A stretch of DNA of 64,000 nt from Azolla caroliniana. Taxonomy: Eukaryota > Polypodiophyta. The position numbers and the translations under genes were made by a program. Below, in pieces: positions 19,591 to 30,697 of the stretch (position 1 is its first letter; each line of letters opens with the position of its first letter). The notes under the pieces were generated by a model, which did not search any database, had not been told where the DNA came from, and saw nothing but the letters and a program-made list of their open reading frames with translations. The stretch lies in contig JBHGNT010000012.1 in NCBI GenBank assembly GCA_043228905.1, positions 7,192,001 to 7,256,000 on the forward strand, written 5' to 3'.

Positions 19591-20523
19591 ATGTGGTAGA
19601 ACGCGCATGCTCCCAAGAACCTCCGTACCTCCGTGACCGAGTTACAGTCGGGCTTCATTGCGGAGATGGCTTCCACCTTTGCCGGAGATGGTTTCCGGCC
19701 ATACGGTCCGCATAGATGTCTGACGACCATGATCTCTGATTGCCCGAAGGCCGATTTCTCCCCGGAGAAGGTGAGCCTCGCATCCTCTAGCCTCTGCAGC
19801 ACCCTCTCGCAGTCGTCAATGTGTGTCGCCACGAATTTCCGGCATCCGTCCGGTCCGATTGTTTCGTCCTTTTTCTCAACTGGACATCCCTTGATCGAGA
19901 TGTCGTCCAAGAATGGCATGGTGATGTCCGGGATACAATCCCTCAGCACCTTGTTCATCGCATTCACCATGTGGGCCACCGAGTTCATCCCTCCTTGTGG
20001 AAGGGTACACATCCGCACTAGGCCGAGAGGAGTCCGCATCGTCGTAATGTCTCTACTCTCCACGGCTAGTTGGAACTGATCGTACCCCGAGTACAGATCA
20101 CCGACCGAGTAGATCGACCTTCCGGCGAAGGCCTCCGCGAACTCGTCTATCGTTGGTCCGATTCCTGCGTTCCGAATGGTCACTCTGTTGACCGGTTGCA
20201 GGTCTTGAATGAAGCGCAACGTCCCGTTCTTCTTCGGTACGGTAAACCACCGGTTCGAGTACGGGGCACTCGACGGTTCGAGGATGCCCATATCGACTTT
20301 CTGCCTCAACAGCTCCATCAGCTCCGGGATGTGAGCTCTCGTTATCGGAATTGGTTTGAGATTCCACGGCACATGCGGTACCGTGAATATTACCATCGGC
20401 TTGACGACTGTCGGGTCTACGCACCCGATCTCTTCCGGTGAGAATTCGAAGGCTTTCCCGTGCCTTTTGAGCATTCTCCGAAACCGGTCTTCTTCCGCCG
20501 ACAGTAGGAACCCGCCCCCACCA
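19590..20523 (-). pseudogene. Gypsy reverse transcriptase
   Basis: RT blocks are in order: VPHVPWNLKPIPI, ILEPSSAPYSNRWFTVPKKN, FIQDLQPVN, YSGYDQFQLAVESRDITTM, MCTLPQGGMNS, then the catalytic MPFLDDISIK, with FLDD in place of YVDD. A finger/connection region ends in RRFLGACAFYHI. The open frame is about 310 residues. It is different in sequence from the RT of the large gypsy at 45 kb, so it is a separate lineage. Confidence 0.75.
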
Positions 20524-21018
20524 ATTATTTTTATCAAGTTTTTCTGTAACTATTTGACTTCCATTCTCAATGGTCATCTCTATTTTAATTTTAGGGCTTT
20601 AGTTGTGACTAGGCTCAACAAACAACTCTGATTCAGATCAACAAACAGAGTAATATTCTCAGATCTGTTATATTCTTCTCTAACGATAGTTATGCACTAA
20701 TACCATGTTAAGAATGCGCTATGGCTATTCTTTGTGCAACAACGGACACGTGAAGGGTAGGATCATTTAGGGTTCAAGAGAGAAGGAAAGGGGGAGGAGT
20801 CTCACCTCTGTGGCAGCCCAAAAACCTTCTGTTTCATTATTTTGAAAAAACTCTCTCATCTGTCTATATATTTTTCCTCTCACTCTCTTTTTTACCTAAG
20901 TATTGTTAGTGACTTACATATTGAATTTCAATTATTTAGTTGTTCATAGCTAAATAGTTGTTCATAGCAAAATAGTAGTTAATTTCCTAATAGCTTTTGT
21001 TGAGCTTGTTTCTCAATA
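20523..21018 (-). mobile_element. Second copia 5' end: LTR, primer site and first gag codons
   Basis: On minus the LTR runs 21018-20706 (starts TATTGAGAAACAAGC, ends TTCTTAACA). It is followed by TGGTATTAGTGC at 20705-20694, a diverged Met-type primer site, and ATG at 20577. The frame MTIENGSQIVTEKLDKNNW is a copia Gag start and is then fused to gypsy RT sequence at 20523. The LTR start has TA where TG is expected, probably by mutation. Its tip resembles the copia LTR at 17212. Confidence 0.65.
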
Positions 21019-21739
21019 GATACTACGTCACGTTCATCGACGACTTCTCCAGGCATACCTAGATTTATCCTATGTGTCAAAAGAGTGAAGTGTTCTCACA
21101 CTTCCAAAAATTTAAAAATGAAGTCGAAAAGGCAACCGGTCGACATGTACAATGACTTCGATCGGACAGAGGCAAAGAGTACCTCTCTGACACCTTCATA
21201 GCATACCTTCGACAAGAAGGAATTCGGTAGGAGTTTACCTACCAACACACAGCTCAACAGAATGGAGTAGCTGAACGAAAGAATCGGCACATATTAGAGG
21301 TAGCAAGGGCAATGATGAACGAAAAGAACCTACCAAAGCCGTACTGCTCTAAAGCAGCAAACACAACCATTTATCTAATGAATAAGTCTAAAACATCTGG
21401 AGTACACGATGTCACACTCCATGAGAAGTTTATTGGGAAGAAGCCGAATTTATCCCACGTCACGGTATTTGGTTCGATTGGTTATGTACATATTCCCTAT
21501 GAGAAGTGACAGAAGCTCAATCCCAAGTTGGAGAAATGTATCCTCGTAGGGTACTCACTCAAACAAAAGGGGTACAAGTGTTATAATCCATCTACCCGAA
21601 AAGTTCGAGTGAGTCGCGACGTCATTTTCAACAAGTCAACATCTTGGTTCGAATCAGAGACGACGTCGACTCCAATCCTAGTTGACCCAAATTCGGCCAA
21701 CCGTGAGATAGAAGCCGATAGTCGACTAAAGCATATATC
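21019..21739 (+). pseudogene. Copia integrase fragment (left part of a split element)
   Basis: Plus-strand translation reads YYVTFIDDFSR, then HTAQQNGVAERKNRHILE, FGSIGYVHIPYEK and SRDVIFNKSTSW: the core of copia integrase and the region just after it. Two early stops and one at 21507 break it. It is cut at 21740 by the LTR of the large gypsy and resumes at 47723 with the linker before RT. Confidence 0.75.
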
Positions 21740-22201
21740 TGTTAACCGTTTCTGGGGAAACACCTTCGATGAGCCCACAGGCTATCGGTGTCAAGGGATC
21801 GTGTTACGTGGGAGCCTCCTCTTCACGGAGGAGAAGAAAAGAAAAGAGAACGAGGAGCGTACACGGGCTACAACCCGTTAGGCATAAACATAGCTTGATT
21901 TACGAGTATGGGGAGAATACACAAAGAAAATATTAGAAAACGAAACTTATATTAAACGATAGAGCTCCCAGTGAGTACAGTACTTGGCTCTTCAGCCAGA
22001 AACAGTTAGTGCAGAGCTTGCTGCTAGGATATTACTCTCGCTAAGAATGATCTAGATAAAAATCCCCCCTTGAGGTATGCATAACTCGGGTTATATAGTT
22101 TTCCCCTTCAGACAGAGCCAAGCCATCAGCTGATTGTGAGGGCTAAAACACGGCATACTCTTACCTATTTCCTCACCTACTCTTCTAACGGCGAGTTTAC
22201 A
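21740..22201 (-). repeat. 3' LTR of the large gypsy
   Basis: Matches 47264-47722 with scattered changes and a few indels near the distal end. The internal-side boundary is uncertain: CA at 22201 is used here, but CAACA at 22232 is an alternative because no polypurine tract lies next to 22202. Confidence 0.7.
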
Positions 22202-24497
22202 TAATATATTTATATTTCTGGCCTATGGACAACACCTAGCACGCCCGTGGGACAAGACTTTGTCCGTCGGACCCACGGTTCACAATGTGGAGGAGCAACC
22301 ATGGATTCGGCAAAACAACACAATTTACAAAAATTGCCCATTCATACGAGGGCTTATAGGGTTGTTTTATTCCTCTTCCAATATGCCGAGGATATCCTCA
22401 GGGGCATGGGGTTGGTCTGGCTGCTCGGAAGGTGGGGTTGGTGATGGAGGTTTCGTTGCCGAGTCAGGGATGGCAATGTCGTCGTGTGTGCCCTCCTCTG
22501 TTGGGACCGATTCAGGCAGGGTCGTGGTTGTAGTATGTGGCTCGGGTGGGATGTCGAGGTCTGTAGGGGTAGGTTCCTCCGGTCTAGCTGTCGTGTTGGG
22601 TAGCTTGGGTCCTTGCTCGTTGGTTGTGGGAGATCCGTTAATCCCGGTAGCGAGTCGTTCCTCCTCGTACGCTTCGGCTTCTAAGCGAAACACCATTAGA
22701 TCGTCGTTGAATTCCTCTAAAAGTTGTTCGATGGCCGCGGTGTGGGATGCTGCCAAGGTATGATATTCCTTAGTTAAGTCTTCACGGAGGGTCTGGATGC
22801 TGGTGTCATCCATCTTCCTTCCGTCAATTCTCGGCATCCGCGCGTAGTATGTGTAGGTCCGCAGCTTGGGCTGACCACCCCTACCAAACATGGTCCAACG
22901 GTTCTTTGATCTTCGTGATGAATTGCTGGCGATACTTGTTGATTAGGATCTTGATTTTAGTATCGTCCATACCGATGCTAGCGTGGTGAACTTCCATTGC
23001 CTTCCTTGCGGCCTTGGCTTCTGCTTGACTTTTGCGGACGAGGAGTGCTAACGTAGCTTGATTATCTTTTGCTTTTTCCGTGATGAGCACGATTGTCTGC
23101 TCATAACGTGTGGTGAGCTAAGCTACAGTTTCGTCCATGTCCTATCACCAAGCATCCCGATGTTGTTCTTTAGCGGCGATGTGCTCGGTTTGCAATTGGT
23201 GATACGCATCAGAAATTTTTGCCCTTTGCTCTTCCGAGATCCTCCACTTCTGCATATGTTCATTGGCCATGTCTTGTAAGGCCCTTTGATGACGTTGTAG
23301 TTCCTGGATGTCCACAATTAGCTCTTGTTCCCATTGGCTATTCCGCTCTACTTCTTTGATGAAACATTCTTTGGCCTCAATGATAAAGACCTGAAGGGTC
23401 ATCACCTCCCTTTCTCATTCTTCGAGTGCGGTCGACCTTTCAGCAAGCAGGCGCTTGAGGTCAGCTTCGCGGCTCGCGGCTTGTTCCTGTAGCTGGCCAA
23501 GACTATTGTGGTGGTTCTGTTCTGCCAACTCGGCCACAACGATCTGGGCCTTTAGCTCCTCCTGGTAGTCCTGAAGGGGAGGCCCTGTCTGGGTTGCCGC
23601 TTGCTGGATTCGGGGAGAGGGTTCCCTGTCTGTCTGTGTAGATTGTTCCATGACGACCGGGGGGGTGGCGTTTGCGTGGAGGCTTGGCTGGTTTGGGGGT
23701 GTGGGCTGATATCTGCTCGTGACGATGGCTCACTTGTCTGTACCGGGTCCTTCATTGTGTTGGCATCGACCGTGGCTACCCTGGGGTGGGCGGTGTCGTC
23801 TTTGTGTGCTTCGGTACCTTCAACACTCAGGCTCAGGTTCGGAAGAGTGGCTAGTGAGACAGTGTCACTCGGCGCAGGGAGGCTTAAGGGTGGTTGTTCG
23901 GGATGTTGCTGCTTGAATGCCGCTAGTTTCTCCTCGACGACTTGCCATAGCTCGGTAGCCCGTTTGGCTTGCTGATGTGCCGTTTTGATACGTCGTGCCA
24001 TGTCCTTGGTTGCCCGAGTAGAGTGGTGCAGATTGCGATATGCCTCGACTAAGGCCATGTTCAAATCTGGTAGTTCCATGAGGAGCGAAGCATTCTGTAC
24101 TTCCTTCTTCCATCCTATCTTCTGTAAGGCTCGATCTTCGTGAGGTTCGATTTCTCCCATTAGAGCGCGTTGGATCATCTTTGTTTCGGCGTGCTCCTCG
24201 GCCATACGAGCGGCAGCGGCTACTTGGCGCGCACGAGGAAATCCATTAACTCATATGTTGTGCCCAGTCATAGTAGTGTATCAAACTCGTATGCCTCCGC
24301 GGGGAGATCTTTGTAACTGAGGACTTCCTCCTCTGATATCTGCGTGGTTTGTCCATGCTCGATCGTACCGACTTGGAGCCATGACTCCGCTGGTACCATG
24401 TCCGTGGAGGTTGGGCTGGCCTCTTTTGATTTCTAATGATGGTCGCCCTCGGTTCCTGTGGGTGACTCTCGAATGATGTAGCATCGTTTTGGCGGTT
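22202..24497 (-). pseudogene. Extra ORF of the large gypsy, C-terminal part (coiled coil)
   Basis: Minus-strand frames at 24205-23552, 23651-23415, 23405-23145, 23090-22881 and 22891-22367 join across frameshifts into one Gln/Glu/Lys/Ala-rich protein tail of about 600 residues. It has heptad-like stretches (RIKTAHQQAKRATELWQVVE, EIQELQRHQRALQD-like) and a Pro/Thr/Ser-rich end finishing at LGILEEE. It looks like a coiled-coil structural protein. No transmembrane segment was seen, so an Env role is not supported. 22202-22366 is non-coding leader to the LTR. Confidence 0.5.
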
Positions 24498-24502
24498 GAT
24501 CC

Positions 24503-25060
24503 TGACGGGAACTCAAGGCTCCTTATATGCAACGCTCGACCACAACCGAGCTTAGAATCACACACAGAAAACAAAAATAATGAACGACACGAAGAAGAGA
24601 CGAGTACGCAGGATGTTTACGTGGAAAACCCAAACTAAGGGGGAAAAACCACAGCAGCCCACAGGCTGCAAACTATCACTATGTTAGACTGTACAGCAAT
24701 GAGTTCACGGAGGCAACGACCTCGTGCTCACGATCCTCACCACAGACGACGGTTACAACAGAGGCAACGACCTCTTTCTCTCTCTCTCTCTCTCTCTGTA
24801 CACAATTACGCGCTCTCTCTCTCTATGCACCAACAAGAAATAACAACAACTATAGCTAAAAGTTTGTCGTAAGTCATATTTATACTAATATGACTTTTCG
24901 GCTATTTACAAATATAGCCTCGATGGACTCCCAGAAACATATTTACGAATATGTCTCTTCATCCGGTTCTCACATGGTCTGCACCATCTGGCTCTCCGTA
25001 GCCAGGTACTCCTCATCCGGTTCTCACCGGGTCTGCACCATCCGGATCTCTGTAGCCGGG
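24503..25060 (-). repeat. 3' LTR of compound copia, first part
   Basis: Starts TGACGGGAACTCAAGG, as does the LTR at 40784. It includes a CT microsatellite near 24775-24797 and the first units of the 54-bp CCGG-rich repeat. The intact copia splits it at 25060. The rest is 30457-30697, and the two parts add up to about 799 bp against 792 bp for the partner. Confidence 0.8.
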
Positions 25061-25146
25061 TGTTGGAAGCAGTGTCGTCAGTGCGGAAGATCAAGAAGCA
25101 CTCGTTTCCTGTTTATTCTCTGAGTATGACAGAATGTAGGCCGTTG

Positions 25147-25181
<35 letters not shown>

Positions 25182-25351
25182 ACAAAAGACTCTTTATTTC
25201 ACAAAGCAACAATACAACATCCAACCTCACAAAGAGGTTACAAGGTCACTATATATAGTGACTGACTTAGGGCAACTACCCTTTATGCTAATTACATAAA
25301 TGGCCAAAACGGGATAGTGTGAATACGTCCATTATACACATGTATTCGACA
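25061..25351 (-). repeat. 3' LTR of the young copia
   Basis: 291 bp, TGTTGGAAGC at the plus-strand start and TTCGACA at the end. Holds a (GA)n tract at about 25150-25178 and, on minus, CACTATATATAGTGAC-type sequence near 25248-25265 as a likely TATA box. Confidence 0.9.
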
Positions 25352-25544
25352 CTCCCCCGTAATGGGCGTATACATGGGTTATCTAAGATTACAGGTATAG
25401 ACTTAGGTTCTCGGACATATCAGCTTTGTTCGAGTCGGCAGGGTCCGAAGGCAGAAGACCGAACTGGTCGGGTCGGAACAGTTGAAGCCGATCATTAAGG
25501 AACTGATGTCGGTTGTCGGGAACCATGCTGCTCTGTGTCCGGCT

Positions 25545-28500
25545 CTAACCGGACTGGTTTGTCGTTACGCCCATCTGATGCCGAAGAGACCGAAAACGGT
25601 CTGCCGAGAGACATTTGGTCATTCCATCTGCGACATTGTCGGTTGTGGATATTTTCTCTAGACCGATTTTCCCTGAAATGACGCAGTCCCGAACGAAGTG
25701 ATATCGAACGTCGATATGTTTGGAGGCGTTGTGGTGAACCGGATTTTTCGACAAGGCAACAGCACCTTGACTGTCGCTGTAGACAACTAGAGCTGAGTCA
25801 TGGTCGACTTGTCGAAACGTGTGCGCCAGCCGACCGAGCCACAAAGCTTCTTTTGCTGCGTCGGACGCAGCTACATATTCTGCTTCGGTCGTTGAGGTCG
25901 CTGTGCACTCCTGAAGTTTTGACTTCCACGAAATTGCTCCATTGCCGAATTTGAAGCAGTATCCGGTTGTTGATTTCCGACTGTCTATACAGCCGGCGAA
26001 GTCCGAGTCGGTGTAACCAACTACGCCTGAGGTTCGGTTCGGACCGAAAAGAATGCCATGGTCTTTTGTGCCAGCCAGATATCTGAACACATGCTTGACT
26101 GCGTTCCAATGCGATCGGCCAGGATTGTGCATAAATCTGCTAACGACTCCTACGGCGTGAGAAATATCAGGCCGTGTCGCGACCATCAGGTACATAAGGG
26201 AGCCGACTGCCGGTGCATACGGTACCGACTTCATATCTTCCCCCTCCGGGCCGGATGTCGGGCAGTCTCGCTGAGAGAGCCGAAGATTCATTGGGAGCGG
26301 GGTTGAAGCAGATTTGGCGGATTGCATGTTGAAGCGTTCCAAGACACGTCCGATAGAGTCGGTCTGAGACAAAAAAAGATGTCGTTTATCGCGATGCCGA
26401 CTGATTTTCATGCCAAGGATGTGTCGTGCCGGACCGAGGTCCTTCATGGCAAACTTCAACCGCAGTTGCCGAACGAGATCGGCAAGTTCGCCCGCGTGGC
26501 GTCCAGAAAGTAGCATGTCGTCCACGTAAATGATGAGGAAGATGGGTGATCCATCTTGAGCTGTGTTGGTGAAGAGACAATGGTCTTCATCGCTTTTGGA
26601 GAAGCCGATCGATTGGATGAAGTCGTCGAACTTCTTGTACCATTGTCGCGGTGCCTGTTTGAGGCCGTATAGACTCTTCCTGAGTCGGCAGACTAGATGT
26701 TCTTGGCCAGTTGCCACGAAGCCTTTCGGCTGCTCCATATAAATTTCTTCCTCGAGATCACCATGGAGGAAGGCGGTTTTGACATCTAGCTGAATCAGCT
26801 CCAGGTTGTCGGCTGCCACGACGCCGAGCAGAAAACGAAGGGTTGTCATTTTCACCACTGGTGAAAAAATCTCGTCGAAGTCGACGCCATATTCTTGTCG
26901 GAAGCCCTTCGCAACTAATCTGGCCTTGTACTTTGGGGTGGTCGAATCAGACGTCTCTTTTAGTCGATAAACCCACTTGCAAGGAAGAGCACGTCGGTTC
27001 CTAGGTAATTCGACCAGATCCCAAGTCTTGTTTGCCCGAATGGAGTGCATTTCCGACTCCATCGCCAGATGCCAGGTGGCGGAATCGACAGATGTCGATG
27101 CTTCTTCGTAAGACGTCGGTTCGCCGGCGTCGGTGAAGAAAATTCCAGGAGAATACCTCTCCGGAGGTTGCGACAGTCTCTCGGATCGTCGAGGTATGAG
27201 TGGACTGGTCGCATCGGGTATCGAGGTCGGATGGTCCGAGAACGAATTGTTCTGCTGTGCCGAGTCGGAGTCGTCCGAGTCGGTAGTGTAAGGGTCAGCT
27301 ACCCGTGAAGCTGACCGTGTGTTGAGAGCGGGGCCTTCTTGAAGGGTCGGCACATCGGAAAATGTTACCCTTCGGACTTCGATCGGTTTTTCGACTGGTG
27401 GATTCATAGCCGACTCGTTGAACACAACGTCCGAACTTCGAATGATTTGCCTGCGTTCGGGGTCCCAGAGTCGGTATCCCATTTCGCCGTCGGACCCATA
27501 TCCAAGGAAAATGCATTTCCTGGACCGAGGTGCAAGTTTTCGGCGATCATCTTTCGGAATGAGGGCGTACGCCTCGCATCCGAAGATCCTCAGCTTGTCG
27601 TAATTCGGCTTACTGCCGATCCATAGTTCCTGAGGAATTTGAAGTCCTAGAGGTCTACTTGGCGACATATTGATTATGTGCACTGCCGTGAGTAGAGCCT
27701 CTGCCCAAAAGCCATCCGACAGTCCGGAGTGTTGGAGCATGGAAACTATCCTTTCTTGGATTGTCCGATTCATTCGTTCGGCAATCCCGTTTTGCTCCGG
27801 GCTGTGTGGTGCCGTAAATTCACGTCGGATGCCGCGTTGTCGGCAGAATTTGACGAATTCTTCGGATTTGAACTCTCCCCCATTGTCTGTCCGAAGGCAT
27901 TTCAGCTTTCGGTCGGTTTGATTTTCTACCATAGCGAGCCAATCGGTGAAGATCGAGAAGACCCGATCTTTGGTGCGAATTGGATAAGCCCACACCTTGC
28001 GAGTCGAATCGTCAATAAAAGTGACGAAGTAAGAGGCACCGCCTAGAGACTGATGCGGCATTGGGCCACAGACGTCCGAATGGACTAAATCAAGAGGTCT
28101 CGTTTCTCTTGGTGCTGATGTCGGGTGTGACGCGGCTGCTTGTTTGCCATACTGGCAATGCTCGCAGAATTGATGGTCCGAGAAGGAGAGTTTGGGGATG
28201 TATCCGGCTCTAGATAGGTGCGTGATGCCGGCCTTGCTGAGGTGTCCTAATCTTCGGTGCCATAGTGATGACACAGGAATATCCACCAAAAACAGGTTAC
28301 CCTCTCTGAGCGTAACATGTAACGGATACAATGAGTGTATCTTGGGTCCTCTAGCAAGCAGGAGGTTCCCCCTGTGGAGTGTCCACCCTCCCGAAGAAAA
28401 ACCGGCACGAATGCCGTCTTCATCTAGTTGTCCGACTGAGATCAATGGCCTTGAGAGCTCGGGTACATGTCGGACATTGTGGAGTACAAGTGTTGAGCCG

Positions 28501-29561
28501 CCTGCAAGGTTGAGCTCTACTGTGCCGATTCCGATGATGTCACAGTGTTGCGAGTTACCGACTCGAACTGAGTCGGAGTGACGGATCGTATATTGCCGAA
28601 ATTGGGATCGATGAGGAGTCACGTGAAATGACGCGCCCGAATCTAAGAGCCATGTGCTCGACTCTTCAGTCGTGAGTAGAACTTCTGATCCGACTGGATT
28701 TTCGATTGATAGTATATTCGGGTCGTCTGGTAGCACATCAGCTGAGAAGCTGACGTAGTTGACCTCCTCATGCCGGCCACTCTTCTTGTTGTTCTTGTTC
28801 TTGAGTGCGCGGCAGTCGGCTTTGATGTGTCCGGGTTTCTTGCAATAGTTGCAGATTCGGTTATCCCGTGACTGGCTCCGTCTTCGCTGATTGTTCGGCG
28901 GTCGTGAGGAATCTCTTCCTCGTATGTTCGATCGGTCTGTCGAACCTTGTACTACGTAAGCGTCGTCTGTTGAGTCTTTGGCAAAAGACTTTCTCCGAGC
29001 TGCTTCGGTCAGGATTGCGCTCGTGACTTCGGAGTATTTGACAGCCGTGGTTGACGCGTTGCACACGGTTGTGACGAAAGTTTCCCATGATGAGGGAAGG
29101 CTACTCATGAGTATCATTGCTCTGAGTTCATCCTCGATTGCCGTCCCCTGTGACGAGATTTGGGAGCTTATGCTTTCGTACTCATTGAGATGTGCTTGGA
29201 CCGAATCGGATTCTTTCATCCGCAAGTTGTAGAGGCGCCGGATCAGAAACATCTTTGTTGCGGCGACCTTCTTTTCGTAGGTGTCCGACAGCGTTTTCCA
29301 CAGTTCAAATGCTGTCGTACACGATTGCACCGTAAAGTATACCGATTCCGATAGGTGCATCTGAATCGTGGCGCGGACGATTCTGTCCAGCTTCTGCCAC
29401 TCAATTGGTTTGTATCCTTCTGGAGGTTCTTCATTTTCGATGGGATCGATTTGCCCCTTGACTATGAGATAGTCCTGCATTTGTTCCTTCCAGAAGTTGA
29501 AGTTCGATCCATCGAACTTTCGTAGACTCATTTCTGACGAGCCGGATGTTGATGCCATCAA
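25545..29561 (-). CDS. Copia Gag-Pol polyprotein, intact
   Basis: One 1,338-residue frame. Gag occupies about 1-260, with DUF4219/UBN2-like copia Gag signatures and a CCHC knuckle at about 237-250 (CNYCKKPGHIKADC). The aspartic protease motif WLLDSGASFH lies near 304. The gag-pre-integrase region has H/C residues at about 433-475. The integrase core follows at about 490-660, with HSDVCGP, TDNGGEF and the Glu in EQNGIAERMN. RT at about 850-1090 carries the catalytic IYVDDMLLSG near 1010, and RNase H at about 1180-1310 has DSDFAG, EAEY and YSDSQGA. Length and order are normal for plant Ty1/copia. It is probably expressed from the LTR at 30157-30451. Confidence 0.95.
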   Translation of the reverse strand: MMASTSGSSEMSLRKFDGSNFNFWKEQMQDYLIVKGQIDPIENEEPPEGYKPIEWQKLDRIVRATIQMHLSESVYFTVQSCTTAFELWKTLSDTYEKKVAATKMFLIRRLYNLRMKESDSVQAHLNEYESISSQISSQGTAIEDELRAMILMSSLPSSWETFVTTVCNASTTAVKYSEVTSAILTEAARRKSFAKDSTDDAYVVQGSTDRSNIRGRDSSRPPNNQRRRSQSRDNRICNYCKKPGHIKADCRALKNKNNKKSGRHEEVNYVSFSADVLPDDPNILSIENPVGSEVLLTTEESSTWLLDSGASFHVTPHRSQFRQYTIRHSDSVRVGNSQHCDIIGIGTVELNLAGGSTLVLHNVRHVPELSRPLISVGQLDEDGIRAGFSSGGWTLHRGNLLLARGPKIHSLYPLHVTLREGNLFLVDIPVSSLWHRRLGHLSKAGITHLSRAGYIPKLSFSDHQFCEHCQYGKQAAASHPTSAPRETRPLDLVHSDVCGPMPHQSLGGASYFVTFIDDSTRKVWAYPIRTKDRVFSIFTDWLAMVENQTDRKLKCLRTDNGGEFKSEEFVKFCRQRGIRREFTAPHSPEQNGIAERMNRTIQERIVSMLQHSGLSDGFWAEALLTAVHIINMSPSRPLGLQIPQELWIGSKPNYDKLRIFGCEAYALIPKDDRRKLAPRSRKCIFLGYGSDGEMGYRLWDPERRQIIRSSDVVFNESAMNPPVEKPIEVRRVTFSDVPTLQEGPALNTRSASRVADPYTTDSDDSDSAQQNNSFSDHPTSIPDATSPLIPRRSERLSQPPERYSPGIFFTDAGEPTSYEEASTSVDSATWHLAMESEMHSIRANKTWDLVELPRNRRALPCKWVYRLKETSDSTTPKYKARLVAKGFRQEYGVDFDEIFSPVVKMTTLRFLLGVVAADNLELIQLDVKTAFLHGDLEEEIYMEQPKGFVATGQEHLVCRLRKSLYGLKQAPRQWYKKFDDFIQSIGFSKSDEDHCLFTNTAQDGSPIFLIIYVDDMLLSGRHAGELADLVRQLRLKFAMKDLGPARHILGMKISRHRDKRHLFLSQTDSIGRVLERFNMQSAKSASTPLPMNLRLSQRDCPTSGPEGEDMKSVPYAPAVGSLMYLMVATRPDISHAVGVVSRFMHNPGRSHWNAVKHVFRYLAGTKDHGILFGPNRTSGVVGYTDSDFAGCIDSRKSTTGYCFKFGNGAISWKSKLQECTATSTTEAEYVAASDAAKEALWLGRLAHTFRQVDHDSALVVYSDSQGAVALSKNPVHHNASKHIDVRYHFVRDCVISGKIGLEKISTTDNVADGMTKCLSADRFRSLRHQMGVTTNQSG

Positions 29562-30156
29562 ATTCGGTTTCAGTTGACGAGGCTCGGTTCGGAGTTGACT
29601 ACGAACCTTGTTGGGGTGCAGCCGGTTGGCTCACCCGATATCGTTCTAGTCGGATTTGAACCCGAGTCGGTTCGGCTTCGGATATATATATTGTTGAACT
29701 TGCTCGAGTTGACTCCGGTAACTTGAGGGACAGAACCGACTGGTCTTCCCGAATGTTGCCGAGTCGGAGTGAGCCCGGTTCGCTTCGGATATATATGCCG
29801 AATACCGATTATTGAAACCGATTATCTGGACCGATTCGGCTTCGGGTGACTGCAGCGACGAGAGAGACGGATCCGACTGATCCTCCCGAATGTCGATCAG
29901 CCAGATGAAGCGCGAATTTGGGTTGTTGTCAAAGTTGCACAAGGGGATTTCACCTCGAGCGGTTACGATCACAAGGAACGGAGTACGACCTGATGGCTTA
30001 CTCCAAGCAAGATGATCTAACGCGATGAGATGCAAACCTGGTTTTTTTTTTTTTTTTCTTCTTCTCTCTTCTTCGAATGACGCAGGAAACCGAATGCAGA
30101 GACGACGGCCGACAGCGGATTGAAGGACCGACTACTGTGCAGGCTCTGATACCAGA
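29562..30156 (-). other. Leader of the young copia
   Basis: About 595 bp between the primer site and the gag ATG, longer than many copia leaders. It has a poly-T/poly-A run at 30039-30056 and repeated CCGA/CGGTT-rich words. No long ORF is convincing in it. Confidence 0.6.
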
Positions 30157-30242
30157 TGTTGTAAGCAGTGTCGTCAGTGCGGAAGATCAAGAAGCACTCG
30201 TTTCCTGTTTATTCTCTGAGTATGACAGAATGTAGGCCGTTG

Positions 30243-30283
<41 letters not shown>

Positions 30284-30451
30284 AAAAGACTCTTTATTTC
30301 ACAAAGCAACAATACAACATCCAACCTCACAAAGAGGTTACAAGGTCACTATATATAGTGACTGACTTAGGGCAACTACCCTTTATGCTAATTACATAAA
30401 TGGCCAAAACGGGATAGTGTGAATACGTCCATTATACACATGTATTCGACA
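30157..30451 (-). repeat. 5' LTR of the young copia
   Basis: 295 bp, same as the partner except for one base near the start and four more bases in the GA tract (30246-30280). It would carry the promoter; ACTATATATAGTGA lies at about 30348-30362. Confidence 0.9.
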
Positions 30452-30456
30452 CCGGG

Positions 30457-30697
30457 TACTCCTCATCCGGTTCTCACCGGGTTTGCACCATCCGACTCTC
30501 CGTAGCCGGGTACTCCTCATCCGGTTCTCACCGGGCCTGCACCATCCGGCTCTCCGTAGCCGGGTACTCCTCATCCGGTTCTCACCGGGTCTGCACCATC
30601 CGGCTCCTCGTAGCCGAGTACTCGTCATACGGTTTCGACCTCGGCCTATCGGCATTGTTCTTCTCCCTTCCCATCCGGAGGGACCTGTCTCCCAACA
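30457..30697 (-). repeat. 3' LTR of compound copia, second part
   Basis: Continuation of 24503-25060. Carries three to four units of the 54-bp repeat (TACTCCTCATCCGGTTCTCA) and ends CTCCCAACA. The adjacent AACTCCCCCTTCACTCC is, on minus, a purine-rich tract of the copia type. Confidence 0.8.

Larger units (their letters stand above)
17507..20523 (-). mobile_element. Decayed Ty3/gypsy pol, order RT-RNase H-IN
   Basis: The minus-strand order is RT (20523-19590), RNase H (about 19580-18912), integrase (18899-17510), polypurine tract, LTR, as in Ty3/gypsy. Gag, protease and the 5' LTR are missing; the 5' side joins a copia gag start at 20523. The base composition is clearly richer in G+C than the flanks. 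Confidence 0.8.
25061..30451 (-). mobile_element. Young intact copia (family B)
   Basis: Length 5,391 bp, flanked by perfect CCGGG duplications (25056-25060, 30452-30456). LTRs 25061-25351 and 30157-30451 differ by one visible substitution (TTGGAAGC/TTGTAAGC) and by GA-repeat length. The Met-type primer site (TGGTATCAGAGC, minus 30152-30141) and a polypurine tract (ACGGGGGAG, minus 25360-25352) are in place, and a single 1,338-residue ORF is uninterrupted. All parts needed for autonomous movement appear present. Confidence 0.95.

Noticed and set aside
22202-24205. Env-like gene of the large gypsy
   Set aside because: Position would fit, but there is no signal peptide or membrane segment; the sequence is coiled-coil and Pro/Thr-rich.
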